A stretch of DNA of 64,000 nt from Acidimicrobiaceae bacterium (lineage in GTDB: Bacteria > Actinomycetota > Acidimicrobiia > Acidimicrobiales > Bog-793), in contig JAODBO010000139.1 of the NCBI GenBank assembly GCA_025464005.1, positions 40,862 to 104,861 on the forward strand, read 5' to 3'. A program made the position numbers and the translations under genes. Positions 30,916-40,635 of this stretch are shown here, piece after piece. The notes under the pieces are model-generated. The model did not search any database. It was not told the origin of the DNA and was given only the letters and a program-made list of their open reading frames with translations. The stretch's first letter is position 1. The number at the start of each line of letters is the position of its first letter.

Positions 30916-32085
30916 GTGGCGAGCAAGCCGCCCGTCGACGGTCCTTCCGCGCCCCTTCGCGAGCCACGGGAGGGGATCGCCGCCGAGCTCGCCGACCTGC
31001 GCCAACGGCTCGATGCCGCCGCCGAGTACCTGCACCTCGACGAGCAGCGCTCGGCGCTCGTCCGGCTCGAGGTCGAGGTGGCCGCGCCCGAGCTCTGGTC
31101 CGACCCGGCTCGGGCGCGTGAGGTCACGACGGCCTACGGCCGGGCCAAGAGTGACGTCGACGCACTCGACGACCTTGCCCAGCGGCTAGGCGACGCGTCC
31201 GAGCTCCACGAGCTCGCCCTCGAGGAGGGTCCCGAGGCCGTGATGGCAATCGCCGACGAGCTCGACGCGACCATCGCCCACGTCGGTCGGGCGCTCGGCG
31301 ACCTGGAGCTTCGCAGCCTGTTCTCCGGGGAGCACGACGAGCGCGACGCGGTGGCCGAGATCCACGCCGGCGCCGGCGGTACGGACGCGCAGGGCTGGGC
31401 CGAGATGATGCTGCGCATGTACCTGCGCTGGGCGGAGCGGCGCGGCTTCTCGGTCGAGGTGGACGAGGTCTCGCCCGGTCAGGAGGCGGGGATCCTCTCC
31501 GCTACGTTCATCGTGCGGGGGCCGAACGCGTACGGCCTCCTGACGGCGGAGCGGGGTGTGCACCGGCTCGTCAGGATGTCGCCGTACGACTCCCAGCACC
31601 GGCGCCAGACGAGCTTCGCGTCGTTCGAGGTCACGCCGTTCCTCGACGACCTCTCCGACGAGGTGCAGATCGACGACAAGGACCTGCGCATCGACACCTA
31701 CCGCTCGTCGGGCGCCGGCGGCCAGCACGTCAACGTCACTGACTCCGCCGTGCGCATCACCCACCTGCCGACCGGGGTCGTCGTGTCGTGTCAGAACGAG
31801 CGCAGCCAGCACCAAAATAAGGCGAAGGCGATGCAGATCCTCGCCGCCAAACTTGCCGAGCTGCAACGCGAAGAACGACGTAACGAGATGTCGGCGCTCA
31901 CCGGCCCCCAGAACAAGGTTGAGTGGGGCAGCCAGATCCGGTCGTATGTGCTCGCGCCCTACCAGCTCGTGAAGGATCTGCGCACCGAGTACGAGACGGG
32001 CAACGTCGAGGTGGTGCTCGACGGCGACCTCGAGGACTTCATGGTCGCCTACCTCCGCTGGCGGCGATCGGCCTCGGCGGATTGA
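30916..32085 (+). CDS. prfB: Peptide chain release factor 2
   Basis: A 389-residue factor that ends translation at UAA and UGA. GGQ is in SGAGGQHVN. The stop-codon recognition tripeptide, normally SPF in RF2, reads SPY in VRMSPYDSQHRRQTSF; the surrounding sequence is clearly RF2. There is no programmed frameshift: the frame is continuous and lacks the in-frame UGA of the E. coli gene. The N-terminus has about 25 extra residues if GTG 30916 is right. Directly downstream of secA, so probably cotranscribed. Confidence 0.94.
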   Translation: MASKPPVDGPSAPLREPREGIAAELADLRQRLDAAAEYLHLDEQRSALVRLEVEVAAPELWSDPARAREVTTAYGRAKSDVDALDDLAQRLGDASELHELALEEGPEAVMAIADELDATIAHVGRALGDLELRSLFSGEHDERDAVAEIHAGAGGTDAQGWAEMMLRMYLRWAERRGFSVEVDEVSPGQEAGILSATFIVRGPNAYGLLTAERGVHRLVRMSPYDSQHRRQTSFASFEVTPFLDDLSDEVQIDDKDLRIDTYRSSGAGGQHVNVTDSAVRITHLPTGVVVSCQNERSQHQNKAKAMQILAAKLAELQREERRNEMSALTGPQNKVEWGSQIRSYVLAPYQLVKDLRTEYETGNVEVVLDGDLEDFMVAYLRWRRSASAD

Positions 32086-32429
32086 CGCAGATCGACCTGC
32101 CGGCTCAGCGAGAATGAAGCCGTGACATGGATGGATCAGCGGTGACACGTTCGGACGGGAAATAATGACACGCGTGTTGCACCCGCGATCGTCGACCGTG
32201 TGTTCGGCCGGGCCGCATAGGCGCGACGGCTGTCCGCGGACCCCGAAAGTCACTGGACCTGCACGGTCAGGCTGGTAGTCTGACCCGGACTGGTGGGCTA
32301 TAGGGCACACTGTGTCGGGCCAGGAAATACGCCCAAAGGGGGCATCCGATTCGGCTGCGTGCCGATGGCTCCGTTACGAGCCGGATCGATGGTGTGACGC
32401 CGTCCCGGTAGACCACGAGGAAGAGGACG
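32086..32429 (+). other. Non-coding gap before ftsE
   Basis: 344 bases with no convincing gene on either strand; short frames here have no Shine-Dalgarno sequence and no family resemblance. One six-base-arm inverted repeat is present, GGTCAG (32265-32270) with CTGACC (32280-32285). Shortly after it, TATAGG (32299-32304) could be a -10 element for ftsEX, but no good -35 lies at the proper distance. A long 5' leader or unrecognised small RNA is possible. Confidence 0.4.
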
Positions 32430-33242
32430 ATGATCCGCTTCGACAACGTCACGAAGAGCTACAAGGGTCTGGCACCTGCTCTGGACGACATCTCGCTCGA
32501 GATACAGAAGGGGGAGTTCGTCTTCCTCGTCGGCTCTTCGGGCTCGGGCAAGACGACATTCTTGAAACTCCTGCTTCGCGAGGCAGTTCCGGACTCGGGA
32601 TCGATCCGGGTCGCCGGGCGCGACATCGGTGACCTTTCCCACTGGCGCGTGCCCTACTTGCGACGAAATCTCGGCTGTGTCTTCCAGGACTTCCGTCTGC
32701 TGCCGAACAAGACGGTCACGGAGAACGTCGCGTTCGCCCTCGAGGTGATCGGGCGGCCGAAGAGCGTGATCAAGACCCAGGTATGCCAGGTGCTCGACCT
32801 CGTCGGCCTCGGTCAGAAGGGCGAGAGGATGCCCCACGAGCTCTCCGGCGGCGAGCAGCAGCGCGTCGCGGTGGCTCGTGCGTTCGTCAACCGTCCGCTC
32901 GTCCTCCTCGCCGACGAGCCCACGGGCAATCTGGACCCGTCGACGAGCCAGGGGATCATGAAGCTGCTCGACCGGATCAACCGGACCGGGACCACCGTCG
33001 TCATGGCGACCCACGACGTCGGGATCGTCGACACGATGCGTCGCCGGGTCATCGAGCTCGATCGCGGCCGGCTCGTGCGCGACCAGGCCCGCGGCGTCTA
33101 CGGCTACGGCGACATGACGTCCTCGACGAGAGGCGTGCCCGTCGTCGCCATGGCGGGAAATGGCGATCTTGGCCACGACGCCGCGGGCGACCCGGTGACG
33201 AGCAGAGTCGCCGCGGTCCGCGCACGCCGGGGTCAACGGTGA
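32430..33242 (+). CDS. ftsE: Cell division ABC ATPase FtsE
   Basis: A 270-residue ATPase that, with FtsX, controls peptidoglycan hydrolases at the septum. Walker A GSSGSGKT, the FtsE-type [20 protein letters not shown], signature [14 protein letters not shown] and Walker [13 protein letters not shown] are clear. The protein is about 40 residues longer than most FtsE, with a low-complexity tail after [11 protein letters not shown] 32430 follows a GAGGAAGAGG run. Confidence 0.95.
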   Translation: MIRFDNVTKSYKGLAPALDDISLEIQKGEFVFLVGSSGSGKTTFLKLLLREAVPDSGSIRVAGRDIGDLSHWRVPYLRRNLGCVFQDFRLLPNKTVTENVAFALEVIGRPKSVIKTQVCQVLDLVGLGQKGERMPHELSGGEQQRVAVARAFVNRPLVLLADEPTGNLDPSTSQGIMKLLDRINRTGTTVVMATHDVGIVDTMRRRVIELDRGRLVRDQARGVYGYGDMTSSTRGVPVVAMAGNGDLGHDAAGDPVTSRVAAVRARRGQR

Positions 33243-33306
33243 GGCATCTGCTCACCGGCCGGGCCCAGCTGGAAGGGCTTCCCGGCGTCTCGGCGGGGCG
33301 GCACTG

Positions 33307-34197
33307 ATGGCGGTTTCGTTCGAGTACGTGGCCAAGGAGACGGCCACGAATCTCTGGCGCAACCGGATGATGGCCCTGGCGGCGATCCTCACGGTCGCGG
33401 TCTCGCTCTCCCTCGTCGGCACCGCGCTGTTGCTGCGCCAGGCGGTCAACCGCCAGATCGGGCAGTGGAGCAACAACGTCAGCCTCCAGGTGTTCATGAA
33501 CCCGGACGCGACGAGCCAGCAGATCGCGAACGTCCGGTCGATGATCGAGCAGACGCCACAGATCACTCACGTCACCTATCTCGACCACGCGCAGTCCTAC
33601 GCCCAGGCCAAGCAGGTGCTCGCGGGTGAGCTGACGGCGATCGAAGCACTCTCGCCGGCCACGGTTCCGACGGTGTTCCGCTGTCAGCTGAAGAACCCGT
33701 CCGAGGCGACGACGGTGCAGGCCACGTTCAACAGCGGCGTTCCAGGGGTGTACCAGGCGATCTCGCCGAGCCGGAGCATCCACGTGATGCAGCAGGTCAC
33801 CAACGTCCTCCAGCTGATCCTGCTCGTGATAGCGATCGTGCTGCTGATCTCGTCGCTCGTGCTCATCCTCAACGCGATCCGCATGGCGATCTTCGCCCGC
33901 CGCCGCGAGGTCGGGGTGATGAAGCTGGTCGGGGCGACCAATTGGTTCATCCGCGTCCCCTTCATGCTCGAGGGCCTCGTCCAGGGCCTGCTCGGCGCGG
34001 TCGTCGCGGTCGTCATCGTGCTGATGTCCAACTTCGGCGTGAGCTACCTCATCCGCCACTACAAGGTGTCGGTGCTCGGATCGGCCGTGCTGCCGGCGCA
34101 CGACCTCGTGGTGACCGAGCTGCTCGTCGTGCTCATCGGCATCGTCGTCGGCGTTGCCGGCTCGTCGGTCGCCGTCCGGCGCTTCCTCGACGTCTGA
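33307..34197 (+). CDS. ftsX: Cell division membrane protein FtsX
   Basis: A 296-residue membrane partner of FtsE. A cytoplasmic start (FEYVAKETATNLWRNRMM), first membrane helix, an extracellular domain of about 130 residues, and three more helices give the standard FtsX topology. The cytoplasmic motif RRREVGVMKLVGATNWFIRVPF is diagnostic. Actinobacterial FtsX contacts NlpC/P60 hydrolases through the extracellular loop; such a partner is not next to it here. Confidence 0.94.
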   Translation: MAVSFEYVAKETATNLWRNRMMALAAILTVAVSLSLVGTALLLRQAVNRQIGQWSNNVSLQVFMNPDATSQQIANVRSMIEQTPQITHVTYLDHAQSYAQAKQVLAGELTAIEALSPATVPTVFRCQLKNPSEATTVQATFNSGVPGVYQAISPSRSIHVMQQVTNVLQLILLVIAIVLLISSLVLILNAIRMAIFARRREVGVMKLVGATNWFIRVPFMLEGLVQGLLGAVVAVVIVLMSNFGVSYLIRHYKVSVLGSAVLPAHDLVVTELLVVLIGIVVGVAGSSVAVRRFLDV

Positions 34198-34214
34198 CCC
34201 GCGCCCTCCTCTTC

Positions 34215-35036
34215 GTGCAGGCGCTCGTGGCGGTCGACTCCTGGGGCGCGGCGCGCGCCGCGGTCGGGGTGATCGGTCCCGGTGGGCTCATCGCCGAACG
34301 GGGGGACCCCTCGGTCGCCCTCGCTTGGGCTTCGGTGACGAAACTCTGCACGAGCCTCGCTGTGCTCGTCGCGGTCGAGGAGGGGAGCGCCTCGCTCGAC
34401 GACGCGGCCGGCCCGCCGGGCTCCACCGTCCGCCACCTGCTCGCGCACGCGTCGGGCCTCGGCCCAGCGGATCCCGACCGGCCGATCGCGGCCCCCGGGA
34501 CCCGGCGGATCTACTCGAACGCGGGCTTCGAGGTGCTCGCGGCACACCTCGAAGCCCGCACCGGCATGGACTTCGCCTCGTACCTGCGCTCCGGCGTGCT
34601 CGAGCCACTCGCGATGTCGGGGACCAGGCTCGAGGGGTCCGCTGCGGCGGGCGCCGTCGGCCCGCTCGCCGACCTGTTGGCCCTCGGCGCCGAGCTGCTG
34701 CGGCCGAGCCTCGTCTCGCGTGCGATCTTCCAGGCGGCGACATCGGTCGCCTTTCCCGGTCTCGCGGGCGTCCTGCCGGGCTTCGGCCGCCAGGACCCCT
34801 GTGACTGGGGGCTCGGCTTCGAGCTGAAGGACGCCAAATCGCCACACTGGACCGGCAGCCGCAACTCGCCGGCGACCTTTGGCCACTTCGGCCAGAGCGG
34901 AACGTTCCTGTGGGTCGACCCCGTCGCCGACGTGGCGTGCGCCGCGCTCACGGATCGTCCCTTTGGAGACTGGGCCGTGCAGGCTTGGCCCGTGCTCGCG
35001 GACGAGGTGATGAGCGAGATCTCGGCCGGTCGATGA
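34215..35036 (+). CDS. Beta-lactamase-fold serine hydrolase (class C / DD-peptidase-like)
   Basis: A cytoplasmic-looking 273-residue protein of the serine beta-lactamase family. The nucleophile motif SVTK is in ALAWASVTKLCTSL, the second motif YSN in RRIYSNAGFEV, and the third resembles HFGQSG near the C-terminus. VRHLLAHASGLG is characteristic of the family's esterase/peptidase members. No signal peptide is seen, so an esterase or an intracellular peptidase is as likely as a cell-wall role. GTG 34215 is chosen; GTG 34227 is possible. Confidence 0.85.
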   Translation: MQALVAVDSWGAARAAVGVIGPGGLIAERGDPSVALAWASVTKLCTSLAVLVAVEEGSASLDDAAGPPGSTVRHLLAHASGLGPADPDRPIAAPGTRRIYSNAGFEVLAAHLEARTGMDFASYLRSGVLEPLAMSGTRLEGSAAAGAVGPLADLLALGAELLRPSLVSRAIFQAATSVAFPGLAGVLPGFGRQDPCDWGLGFELKDAKSPHWTGSRNSPATFGHFGQSGTFLWVDPVADVACAALTDRPFGDWAVQAWPVLADEVMSEISAGR

Positions 35037-35190
35037 GCGACGTCTTCGGGCATCGCTCGAGCGGTGCAGGACTACGCTGGCCCGCCGTGAGACGGATCGA
35101 GACCCCGGAACCCGAGACGCCAGATCCGAGCAGAGCGGATCCGCCGCAGCCGGGCACCAGCGCCCGGCTCCCCACGGCGGGGCCGCTCGC

Positions 35191-35934
35191 ATGAAAGGTG
35201 TCCTGCTCGCGGGCGGCACGGGCAGTCGCCTGCACCCTCTGACTCGCATCACCAACAAGCACCTGCTGCCGATCTACGACCGGCCGATGATCGCCTATGC
35301 CGTCGAGGCGCTTGTGAAGGCCGGGATCTCCGAGATCATGGTCGTGACCGGTGGCACCCACGCGGGGGAGTTCCTCCGGCTGCTCTCCAACGGCGAGCAG
35401 CACGGCGTCGACCGTCTCTGCTACGCCTACCAGGACCGGCCAGGTGGGATCGCCGAGGCGCTCGGTCTCGCCGAGCGCTTCGTCGGCGACGACCCGGTGC
35501 TCGTGATGCTCGCGGACAACGTCTTCGGCCGCTCCATCAGGCCGACGGTGGAGGCTTTCGGGACCCAGCGCATCGGCGCCAGGATCGTGCTCGCGCCAGT
35601 GGCCGAGCCCGAGCACCTGCGCCATCTCGGCGTGCCGGAGCTCACCGACGACGGCAAGGTGGTGCGGATCGTCGAGAAGCCCACCGATCCGCCGAGCAAC
35701 TACTGCGTCACCGGCGTCTACTGCTACGACCCGTCGGTCTTCTCGGTGATCTCGACGCTCGAACCGTCAGGCCGAGGGGAGCTCGAGATCACGGACGTGA
35801 ACAACCACTACGTCGACAAGGGCCTCATGTCCTACGACGTGCTCGACGGCTTCTGGGGCGACGCGGGCGAGTCGATCGACGCCTACTACACCGTGAACGA
35901 CCACGTCCGCCGCCAGGGCGTCAACCTCGACTGA
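35191..35934 (+). CDS. Sugar nucleotidyltransferase, RmlA-like
   Basis: A 247-residue nucleotidyltransferase that joins NTP and a sugar 1-phosphate. MKGVLLAGGTGSRLHPLTRITNKHLLPIYDRPM carries the signature G-x-G-T-R/S-L and the catalytic Lys; VIVEKPT-like VRIVEKPTDPPSNY and GRGELEITDVNNHYVDKG follow. It is shorter than typical RmlA (about 290 residues), missing the C-terminal allosteric part, as in archaeal and actinobacterial short forms. Substrate likely glucose 1-phosphate with dTTP or UTP. Its 3' end overlaps the convergent gene by 14 bases. Confidence 0.88.
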   Translation: MKGVLLAGGTGSRLHPLTRITNKHLLPIYDRPMIAYAVEALVKAGISEIMVVTGGTHAGEFLRLLSNGEQHGVDRLCYAYQDRPGGIAEALGLAERFVGDDPVLVMLADNVFGRSIRPTVEAFGTQRIGARIVLAPVAEPEHLRHLGVPELTDDGKVVRIVEKPTDPPSNYCVTGVYCYDPSVFSVISTLEPSGRGELEITDVNNHYVDKGLMSYDVLDGFWGDAGESIDAYYTVNDHVRRQGVNLD

Positions 35935-37222
35935 CCGGAGGCTCCACGCGTTCCACGCGGGGATAAGGAGTCGGGAGCCGGAGCGCGCCGCGCCTCCATC
36001 TCCTCGGCGTGAGCGGGATCGTCCTTCGAACGTCCTCGTAGAGCCAGCGGCCGGCATTCCTGCGCGTCCACGCGTTGAGGCCGACCACCCGCACGGCGCC
36101 GCGAGCGCCGAGCGGCGCCGCGACGATGGAGGAGAGCACCCGGCTGAGTCGGTGCTCGAGGGCGAGCGACGCCCGTACCTGCTCGCGGTAGCTGGCGCCG
36201 ACCCGCTCGGGGGACGTCGCGCCATGGTCGATGATCGCCTCGGCGCATTCGGTCCCCGTCTCGAGCGCCTGCGCGATGCCTTCGCCGGTGAACGGGTCCG
36301 CGGCGTACGCGGCGTCGCCCACGTAGAGGACGCGCCCGCCGCGGGCCGCGACCACGACGCGGTCGATGCCGGAGGGGATGGGCCAGGACTTCGCCGGCGC
36401 CTCGAGCGCGGCGTCACCGCCGAGCAGCGACGAGAGGAAGGGGCCCTCCAGCTCGTCTCGCCACGCCGAGGCGAGCGCGGCTCCCGAGACGCCCGCGGTG
36501 CGCCTCACGCAGATGCCCACGTTCGCCACGCCCCCGGCGAGGGGGAACGACCAGGCGTATCCCGGTAGCAGCGCGGGGTCGAACCACACCCACAGCCGCT
36601 CCGACGCGCCGCTGCTGACCCCGGTGACGTAGGCCCGGTAGGCGTGCCAGTCGCCCTCGAGCACGCGCCCGCCGCGGACGCGGGGAGCTTGTCCTACGGC
36701 GAGCTGCGCTCGAACCTTCGACCACGCCCCGTCCGCGGCGACGACGTACCGGGAGCGGACCTCGAGCCCGCCGGACAACCCGGCAGTGCACGCGGCGCCC
36801 GGGAGCGCCCCGTCCAGCTCCTCGACTTCGAGCGCCTCGAGGCCCTGGCCCTCGAGGACGGTCGCTCCTGCCCCGCGGGCGAGCTCGAGCAGCGCTGCGT
36901 CGAGGTCACGCCGGCGTGCGACGGCGGCCTTGCACGCGTCGTTCCCGGAGAGGGGGAGGTGCGCGATGCGACCAAACTCCGAACGCACCGCCAACGATTC
37001 GACGGGGGTGAAGGACTCCACCCTCATCGGGTCGAGGCCGAGGGCGTCGAGGCGCCGGAGCGCCCCGGTCGTCAGCCCGTCGCCACAGCACTTGTCGCGT
37101 GGGAACCGCGCCTTGTCGACGAGCACGACGTCGACCCCGGCTCGTGCGAGCGTCGTGGCCGCCGCGCTTCCCGCCGGCCCGCCGCCGACGACGAGGACGT
37201 CGGTCTCGAGGCCGGCCGTCAC
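35921..37222 (-). CDS. Geranylgeranyl reductase family FAD-dependent oxidoreductase
   Basis: A 433-residue flavoprotein. FAD fold LVVGGGPAGSAAATTLARAG begins at about residue 10, FPRDKCCGDGLTTGALRRL is the family block, and VLYVGDAAYAADPFTGEGIAQALETG the second FAD-binding block. Members reduce isoprenoid chains of lipids, menaquinone or carotenoid precursors. GTG 37222 overlaps the upstream stop (GTGA), pairing it with the TIGR01777 epimerase gene. Confidence 0.88.
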   Translation of the reverse strand: MTAGLETDVLVVGGGPAGSAAATTLARAGVDVVLVDKARFPRDKCCGDGLTTGALRRLDALGLDPMRVESFTPVESLAVRSEFGRIAHLPLSGNDACKAAVARRRDLDAALLELARGAGATVLEGQGLEALEVEELDGALPGAACTAGLSGGLEVRSRYVVAADGAWSKVRAQLAVGQAPRVRGGRVLEGDWHAYRAYVTGVSSGASERLWVWFDPALLPGYAWSFPLAGGVANVGICVRRTAGVSGAALASAWRDELEGPFLSSLLGGDAALEAPAKSWPIPSGIDRVVVAARGGRVLYVGDAAYAADPFTGEGIAQALETGTECAEAIIDHGATSPERVGASYREQVRASLALEHRLSRVLSSIVAAPLGARGAVRVVGLNAWTRRNAGRWLYEDVRRTIPLTPRRWRRGALRLPTPYPRVERVEPPVSRG

Positions 37223-38232
37223 GCCCGCACCACGCCTTCGATCTCCCCGGGCCCGGCCCGGGTGGGAGCGACCGCAGCAGCAAGAGCGCCCTCGAGCGCG
37301 CCGTGCACGAACTGGTAGCCGCTCCTCTCGAGCTTGCCCGGTAGCACGCGCTGGCTGACGCAGAGCACTTCGCGGGTCGTCTCTTGGCCGGCGATGAGCC
37401 CCAGCAAGGGTCGCGGCATCGAGAGCAATGCGGGCCGGTGCACGATCGCGGCGAGGGCTGCGGTCAGCTCGGCGTTGCGCACCGGCTCGGGCGAGGTGGC
37501 GTTGCACGGGCCGGACAGCTCCGGATCGTCGGCGGCTTGCAGCAGCGCACCCACCTCGTCCTCGAGCGAGATCCAGCTCGTCCACTGCCGCCCCGTACCG
37601 AGACGGCCACCGAGGCCCGCTCGGAACAACGGCAACTGGATCCGCAGGCTGCCTCCCCCAGGACCGAGCACCACGCCCGAGCGAAGGTTGACCACGCGGG
37701 CACCCGCATCGCGGGCGGGCGCGCTCGCCTCCTCCCAGGCCCGGCAGATCTCGGCGAGCGTCCCGCTCCCGCCGGCGCTCGTCTCGTCGAGGATCTCCTC
37801 CCCCCGCTCGCCGTAGAAGCCGACCGCCGACATCGAGACGAGGACGGGGCGTGGACCCGGCGCGTCCGCGATCGACCGCGCCACGGCGTGGGTAGTGGCG
37901 ACACGGCTCGCTCGGATGCGCTCGCGCTTCGCGGCGGTCCATCGCCAGGGCGTGATCGGCTCTCCGCTGAGATGGAAGACGGCGTCGATCGACTCGAGGC
38001 TCCCCCCGGGGAGGGCCGCGGTGTCGATGCGCCGGGTCGTGAGGTCGATCACGGCGCTGCCCGGATGCCGCTCGCTGGGATCTCGGCTCCCTGACGCCGG
38101 AGTCTCGGGCGCGGCGCGCCCTGACGACGGACGGGCGCGCTCGAGCCGGTGCACCGTGTCCCCCCGCGCCTCGAGCCGCGCCACGAGCGCCCTGCCGATG
38201 AAGCCGCTCGAACCGCTCACCAGCACGTTCAC
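37219..38232 (-). CDS. TIGR01777 (YfcH-like) NAD(P)-dependent epimerase family protein
   Basis: A 337-residue extended SDR protein. MNVLVSGSSGFIGRALVARLEARGD is the Rossmann start with GxxGxxG, and FHLSGEPI, PRPVLVSMSAVGFYGERGEE and the C-terminal VLPGKLERSGYQFVH are typical of the YfcH/TIGR01777 group. The reaction is not known; homologues are implicated in cell division or sugar-nucleotide chemistry. First gene of a two-gene unit. Confidence 0.88.
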   Translation of the reverse strand: MNVLVSGSSGFIGRALVARLEARGDTVHRLERARPSSGRAAPETPASGSRDPSERHPGSAVIDLTTRRIDTAALPGGSLESIDAVFHLSGEPITPWRWTAAKRERIRASRVATTHAVARSIADAPGPRPVLVSMSAVGFYGERGEEILDETSAGGSGTLAEICRAWEEASAPARDAGARVVNLRSGVVLGPGGGSLRIQLPLFRAGLGGRLGTGRQWTSWISLEDEVGALLQAADDPELSGPCNATSPEPVRNAELTAALAAIVHRPALLSMPRPLLGLIAGQETTREVLCVSQRVLPGKLERSGYQFVHGALEGALAAAVAPTRAGPGEIEGVVRA

Positions 38233-38469
38233 CGGCGACCACCTCTCTTCACGGCTGCGAGCCTAACGGCCGGAGCATCGACGGAGCCTGGTGGGCAGGC
38301 TTTCCGGATAGACCTGGATGCAAACATTGCTAGGTCGTGCAAGCCTGTGGCTTGTGTTTGGGTAAGGACGCCGCGGCCTCGCCTGGCGAGCGTGGGTCAT
38401 CGTCTACTATTTCGACGGATCTACTCAAGTATTGATCGGGAGCGCTCGCCGCTCGCCGGAGGAGGAACG

Positions 38470-39396
38470 ATGAGAGCAACACGTAACCTGCTTGCGGGTC
38501 TCGCCCTCATGGGCAGCGCCGTCGGCTTGGCGGCCGGCGTGTCGTCCGCGAGCGCGAGCCAGGCAAAGGCGTCGCTGCCCACGATCGTCATCGGGTCGAC
38601 GAACTTCACCGAGCAGTACATCGTCGCGAACCTCTATGGCGACGTGCTCCAGCACGCCGGCTTCAAGGTCCAGATCAAGGCAAATCTCGGCGCCCGTCAG
38701 GAGGTCGTGCCGGCGCTCGAGCGCGGCGCGCTCGACCTCGAGCCCGACTACGCGGGGACCCTGCTGCTCTACCTGAACACGAGCGCCGGCGCCAAGGCCA
38801 ACAACATAAAGACGGCGGTCCCGGCACTCGACACGCTGCTCGCCAAGCACGGCGTCACCGTGCTCGACCCGGCGAACGCCATCGACACGAACGTCTTCGC
38901 GATCACCAAGGCGACGGACACCAAGTACCACCTCGGGAAAAGCCCGACGCTTTCGTCGCTGAAGCCGTACGCGTCGCAGCTCGTGCTCGGCGGCCCCCCG
39001 GAGTGCCCGCAGAACGCCACCTGCGAGCCGGGTCTCGCCAACGTCTACGGCCTGCACTTCAAGTCGTTCCAGCCCACCGACGAGGCCGGGCCGATCAGTG
39101 TCGCCGCGCTCAAGGACAACACGGTCCAGGTCGTCGAGTTCTTCTCGAGCGACGGCAACATCGTCAACAACCACTTCGTCCAGCTCCAGGACGACAAGCA
39201 CCTGCAGGCGGCCGACTACCTGATCCCAGTGATCCGCAAGTCGGTCGACACCCCGAAGGTCGCGGCAGCCCTCAACGCCCTCTCGGGCAGGCTCACGACG
39301 ACCGCTCTGTCCAACCTCAACTTGAAGGTGAACGACCAGCACCAGAGCGCGTCGGCCGTCGCCCGGGCCTGGCTCGTCCAGAAGGGCATCATCTAG
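38470..39396 (+). CDS. Osmoprotectant ABC transporter substrate-binding protein, OpuCC-like
   Basis: A 308-residue exported binding protein for glycine betaine, choline or related solutes. The N-terminus has a signal peptide (MRATRNLLAGLALMGSAVGLAAGVSSASA). IVIGSTNFTEQYIVANLYGDVLQ and ALDLEPDYAGTLLLYL are the classic OpuAC/OsmF motifs. ATG 38470 follows AGGAGGA. Ends four bases inside the convergent ATPase gene, an unusual arrangement for one transporter. Confidence 0.92.
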   Translation: MRATRNLLAGLALMGSAVGLAAGVSSASASQAKASLPTIVIGSTNFTEQYIVANLYGDVLQHAGFKVQIKANLGARQEVVPALERGALDLEPDYAGTLLLYLNTSAGAKANNIKTAVPALDTLLAKHGVTVLDPANAIDTNVFAITKATDTKYHLGKSPTLSSLKPYASQLVLGGPPECPQNATCEPGLANVYGLHFKSFQPTDEAGPISVAALKDNTVQVVEFFSSDGNIVNNHFVQLQDDKHLQAADYLIPVIRKSVDTPKVAAALNALSGRLTTTALSNLNLKVNDQHQSASAVARAWLVQKGII

Positions 39397-40532
39397 GAGG
39401 CCGTCGAGGCCGGCGGTCCCAGCGAACGGCGCATGGCAGCGTGCAGGTCGTCCGGGGTGAGGACCCCGACGTACTGCTCCCCGTCGACGACGGCGACGAA
39501 GCCGTCGTCGTACTGGAGCATCTGCGCGAGAGCGTCTTTCAAGGACGAGCCGAGCGCGACCGCCGCCTGGAAAGGTCGGAGCCGGTCGGCGACGGGGCGG
39601 TCCCCGTCGCCGACCGAATCGGCGGTCACCGGCTCCCGTGGCACCCATCCGATGGGACGCTCGCTGCCGTCCAGCACGACGGCGAACCGGTAGCCCGAGG
39701 CATGCATCTGCTCGTTCGCGACAGCGAAGGCGGTCGTCCCGGCGACGAGGGGCACGCGGGTCAGGTCCTCGCGCTCGACGGTCGTCACGCCGAGCCGCTG
39801 CAGGCCCCGGTCCGTGCCGACGAACCCGGCGACGAAGTCAGAGGCCGGATGGCCGAGCACTTCACGCGGCGTGTCGTACTGCTCGAGCGTCGCCCCTTTG
39901 GAGAACACCGCGATCCGCGTGCCGAGCGTCACCGCTTCCTCGATGTCGTGGGTGACGAACACCACCGTCTTGGCCAGGCTCGCCTGCAGCTCGAGGAACT
40001 CCTCCTGCAGGCGCTTGCGGGTGACGGGGTCGACGGCGCCGAAAGGCTCGTCCATGAGCAGCACGGGCGGGTCGCCCCCGAGCGCCCGGGCGACGCCGAC
40101 GCGCTGACGCTCGCCGCCGGAGAGCTCGTGCGGATAGCGGCGCTCGTAGGCGGCCGGGTCGAGGCCGACGAGGTCGAGGAGCTCCCGCACGCGCGCCCGG
40201 ACGCGCTCCTTCGGCCAGCCGAGCAAGCGGGGGACGACGGCGACGTTGTCCCCTACTCGCCGGTGCGGGAAGAGACCACCCTGCTGCATGACGTAGCCGA
40301 TGCGACGCCGCAGTTGCACGGGATCGACGGTGAGCACGTTCTCGCCGTCGATGAAGATCTCACCGGAGCTCGGCTCGATCAGTCGGTTGATCATCTTCAA
40401 GGTTGTGGTCTTGCCACAGCCCGAGGGGCCGACGAAGACGCAGAGCTCGCCGTCGTCCACGTCGATGCTGAGGTCCTCGACAGCGGAGGGCCCCGGACCG
40501 TAGCTTTTCGAGACCGAGCGGAGGCTGATCAT
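39393..40532 (-). CDS. Osmoprotectant ABC transporter ATPase with CBS domains, OpuCA-like
   Basis: A 379-residue ATPase. Walker A GPSGCGKT, signature LSGGERQRVGVARAL, Walker B VLLMDEPFGAVDP and the switch His in VTHDIEEA are clear. The C-terminal 110 residues form a pair of CBS repeats, which in OpuA/OpuC ATPases sense ionic strength or c-di-AMP. The gene is on the opposite strand to the binding-protein and permease genes, so it needs its own promoter in the 103-base gap it shares with the permease operon. Confidence 0.93.
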   Translation of the reverse strand: MISLRSVSKSYGPGPSAVEDLSIDVDDGELCVFVGPSGCGKTTTLKMINRLIEPSSGEIFIDGENVLTVDPVQLRRRIGYVMQQGGLFPHRRVGDNVAVVPRLLGWPKERVRARVRELLDLVGLDPAAYERRYPHELSGGERQRVGVARALGGDPPVLLMDEPFGAVDPVTRKRLQEEFLELQASLAKTVVFVTHDIEEAVTLGTRIAVFSKGATLEQYDTPREVLGHPASDFVAGFVGTDRGLQRLGVTTVEREDLTRVPLVAGTTAFAVANEQMHASGYRFAVVLDGSERPIGWVPREPVTADSVGDGDRPVADRLRPFQAAVALGSSLKDALAQMLQYDDGFVAVVDGEQYVGVLTPDDLHAAMRRSLGPPASTAS

Positions 40533-40635
40533 CCCGCTAGGACGCTAGCGAGCCGTCGGGGCCGGTGGTGATTCCGATGAACGAGGCCCGCAGCGCCTGG
40601 AGCGTCGTGAGCCGCCGCGGGGAAGGAGCGCCACA

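Noticed and set aside
30916..31100. Programmed frameshift in prfB
   Set aside because: The frame is continuous from the GTG start with no in-frame TGA and no slippery site near the N-terminus.
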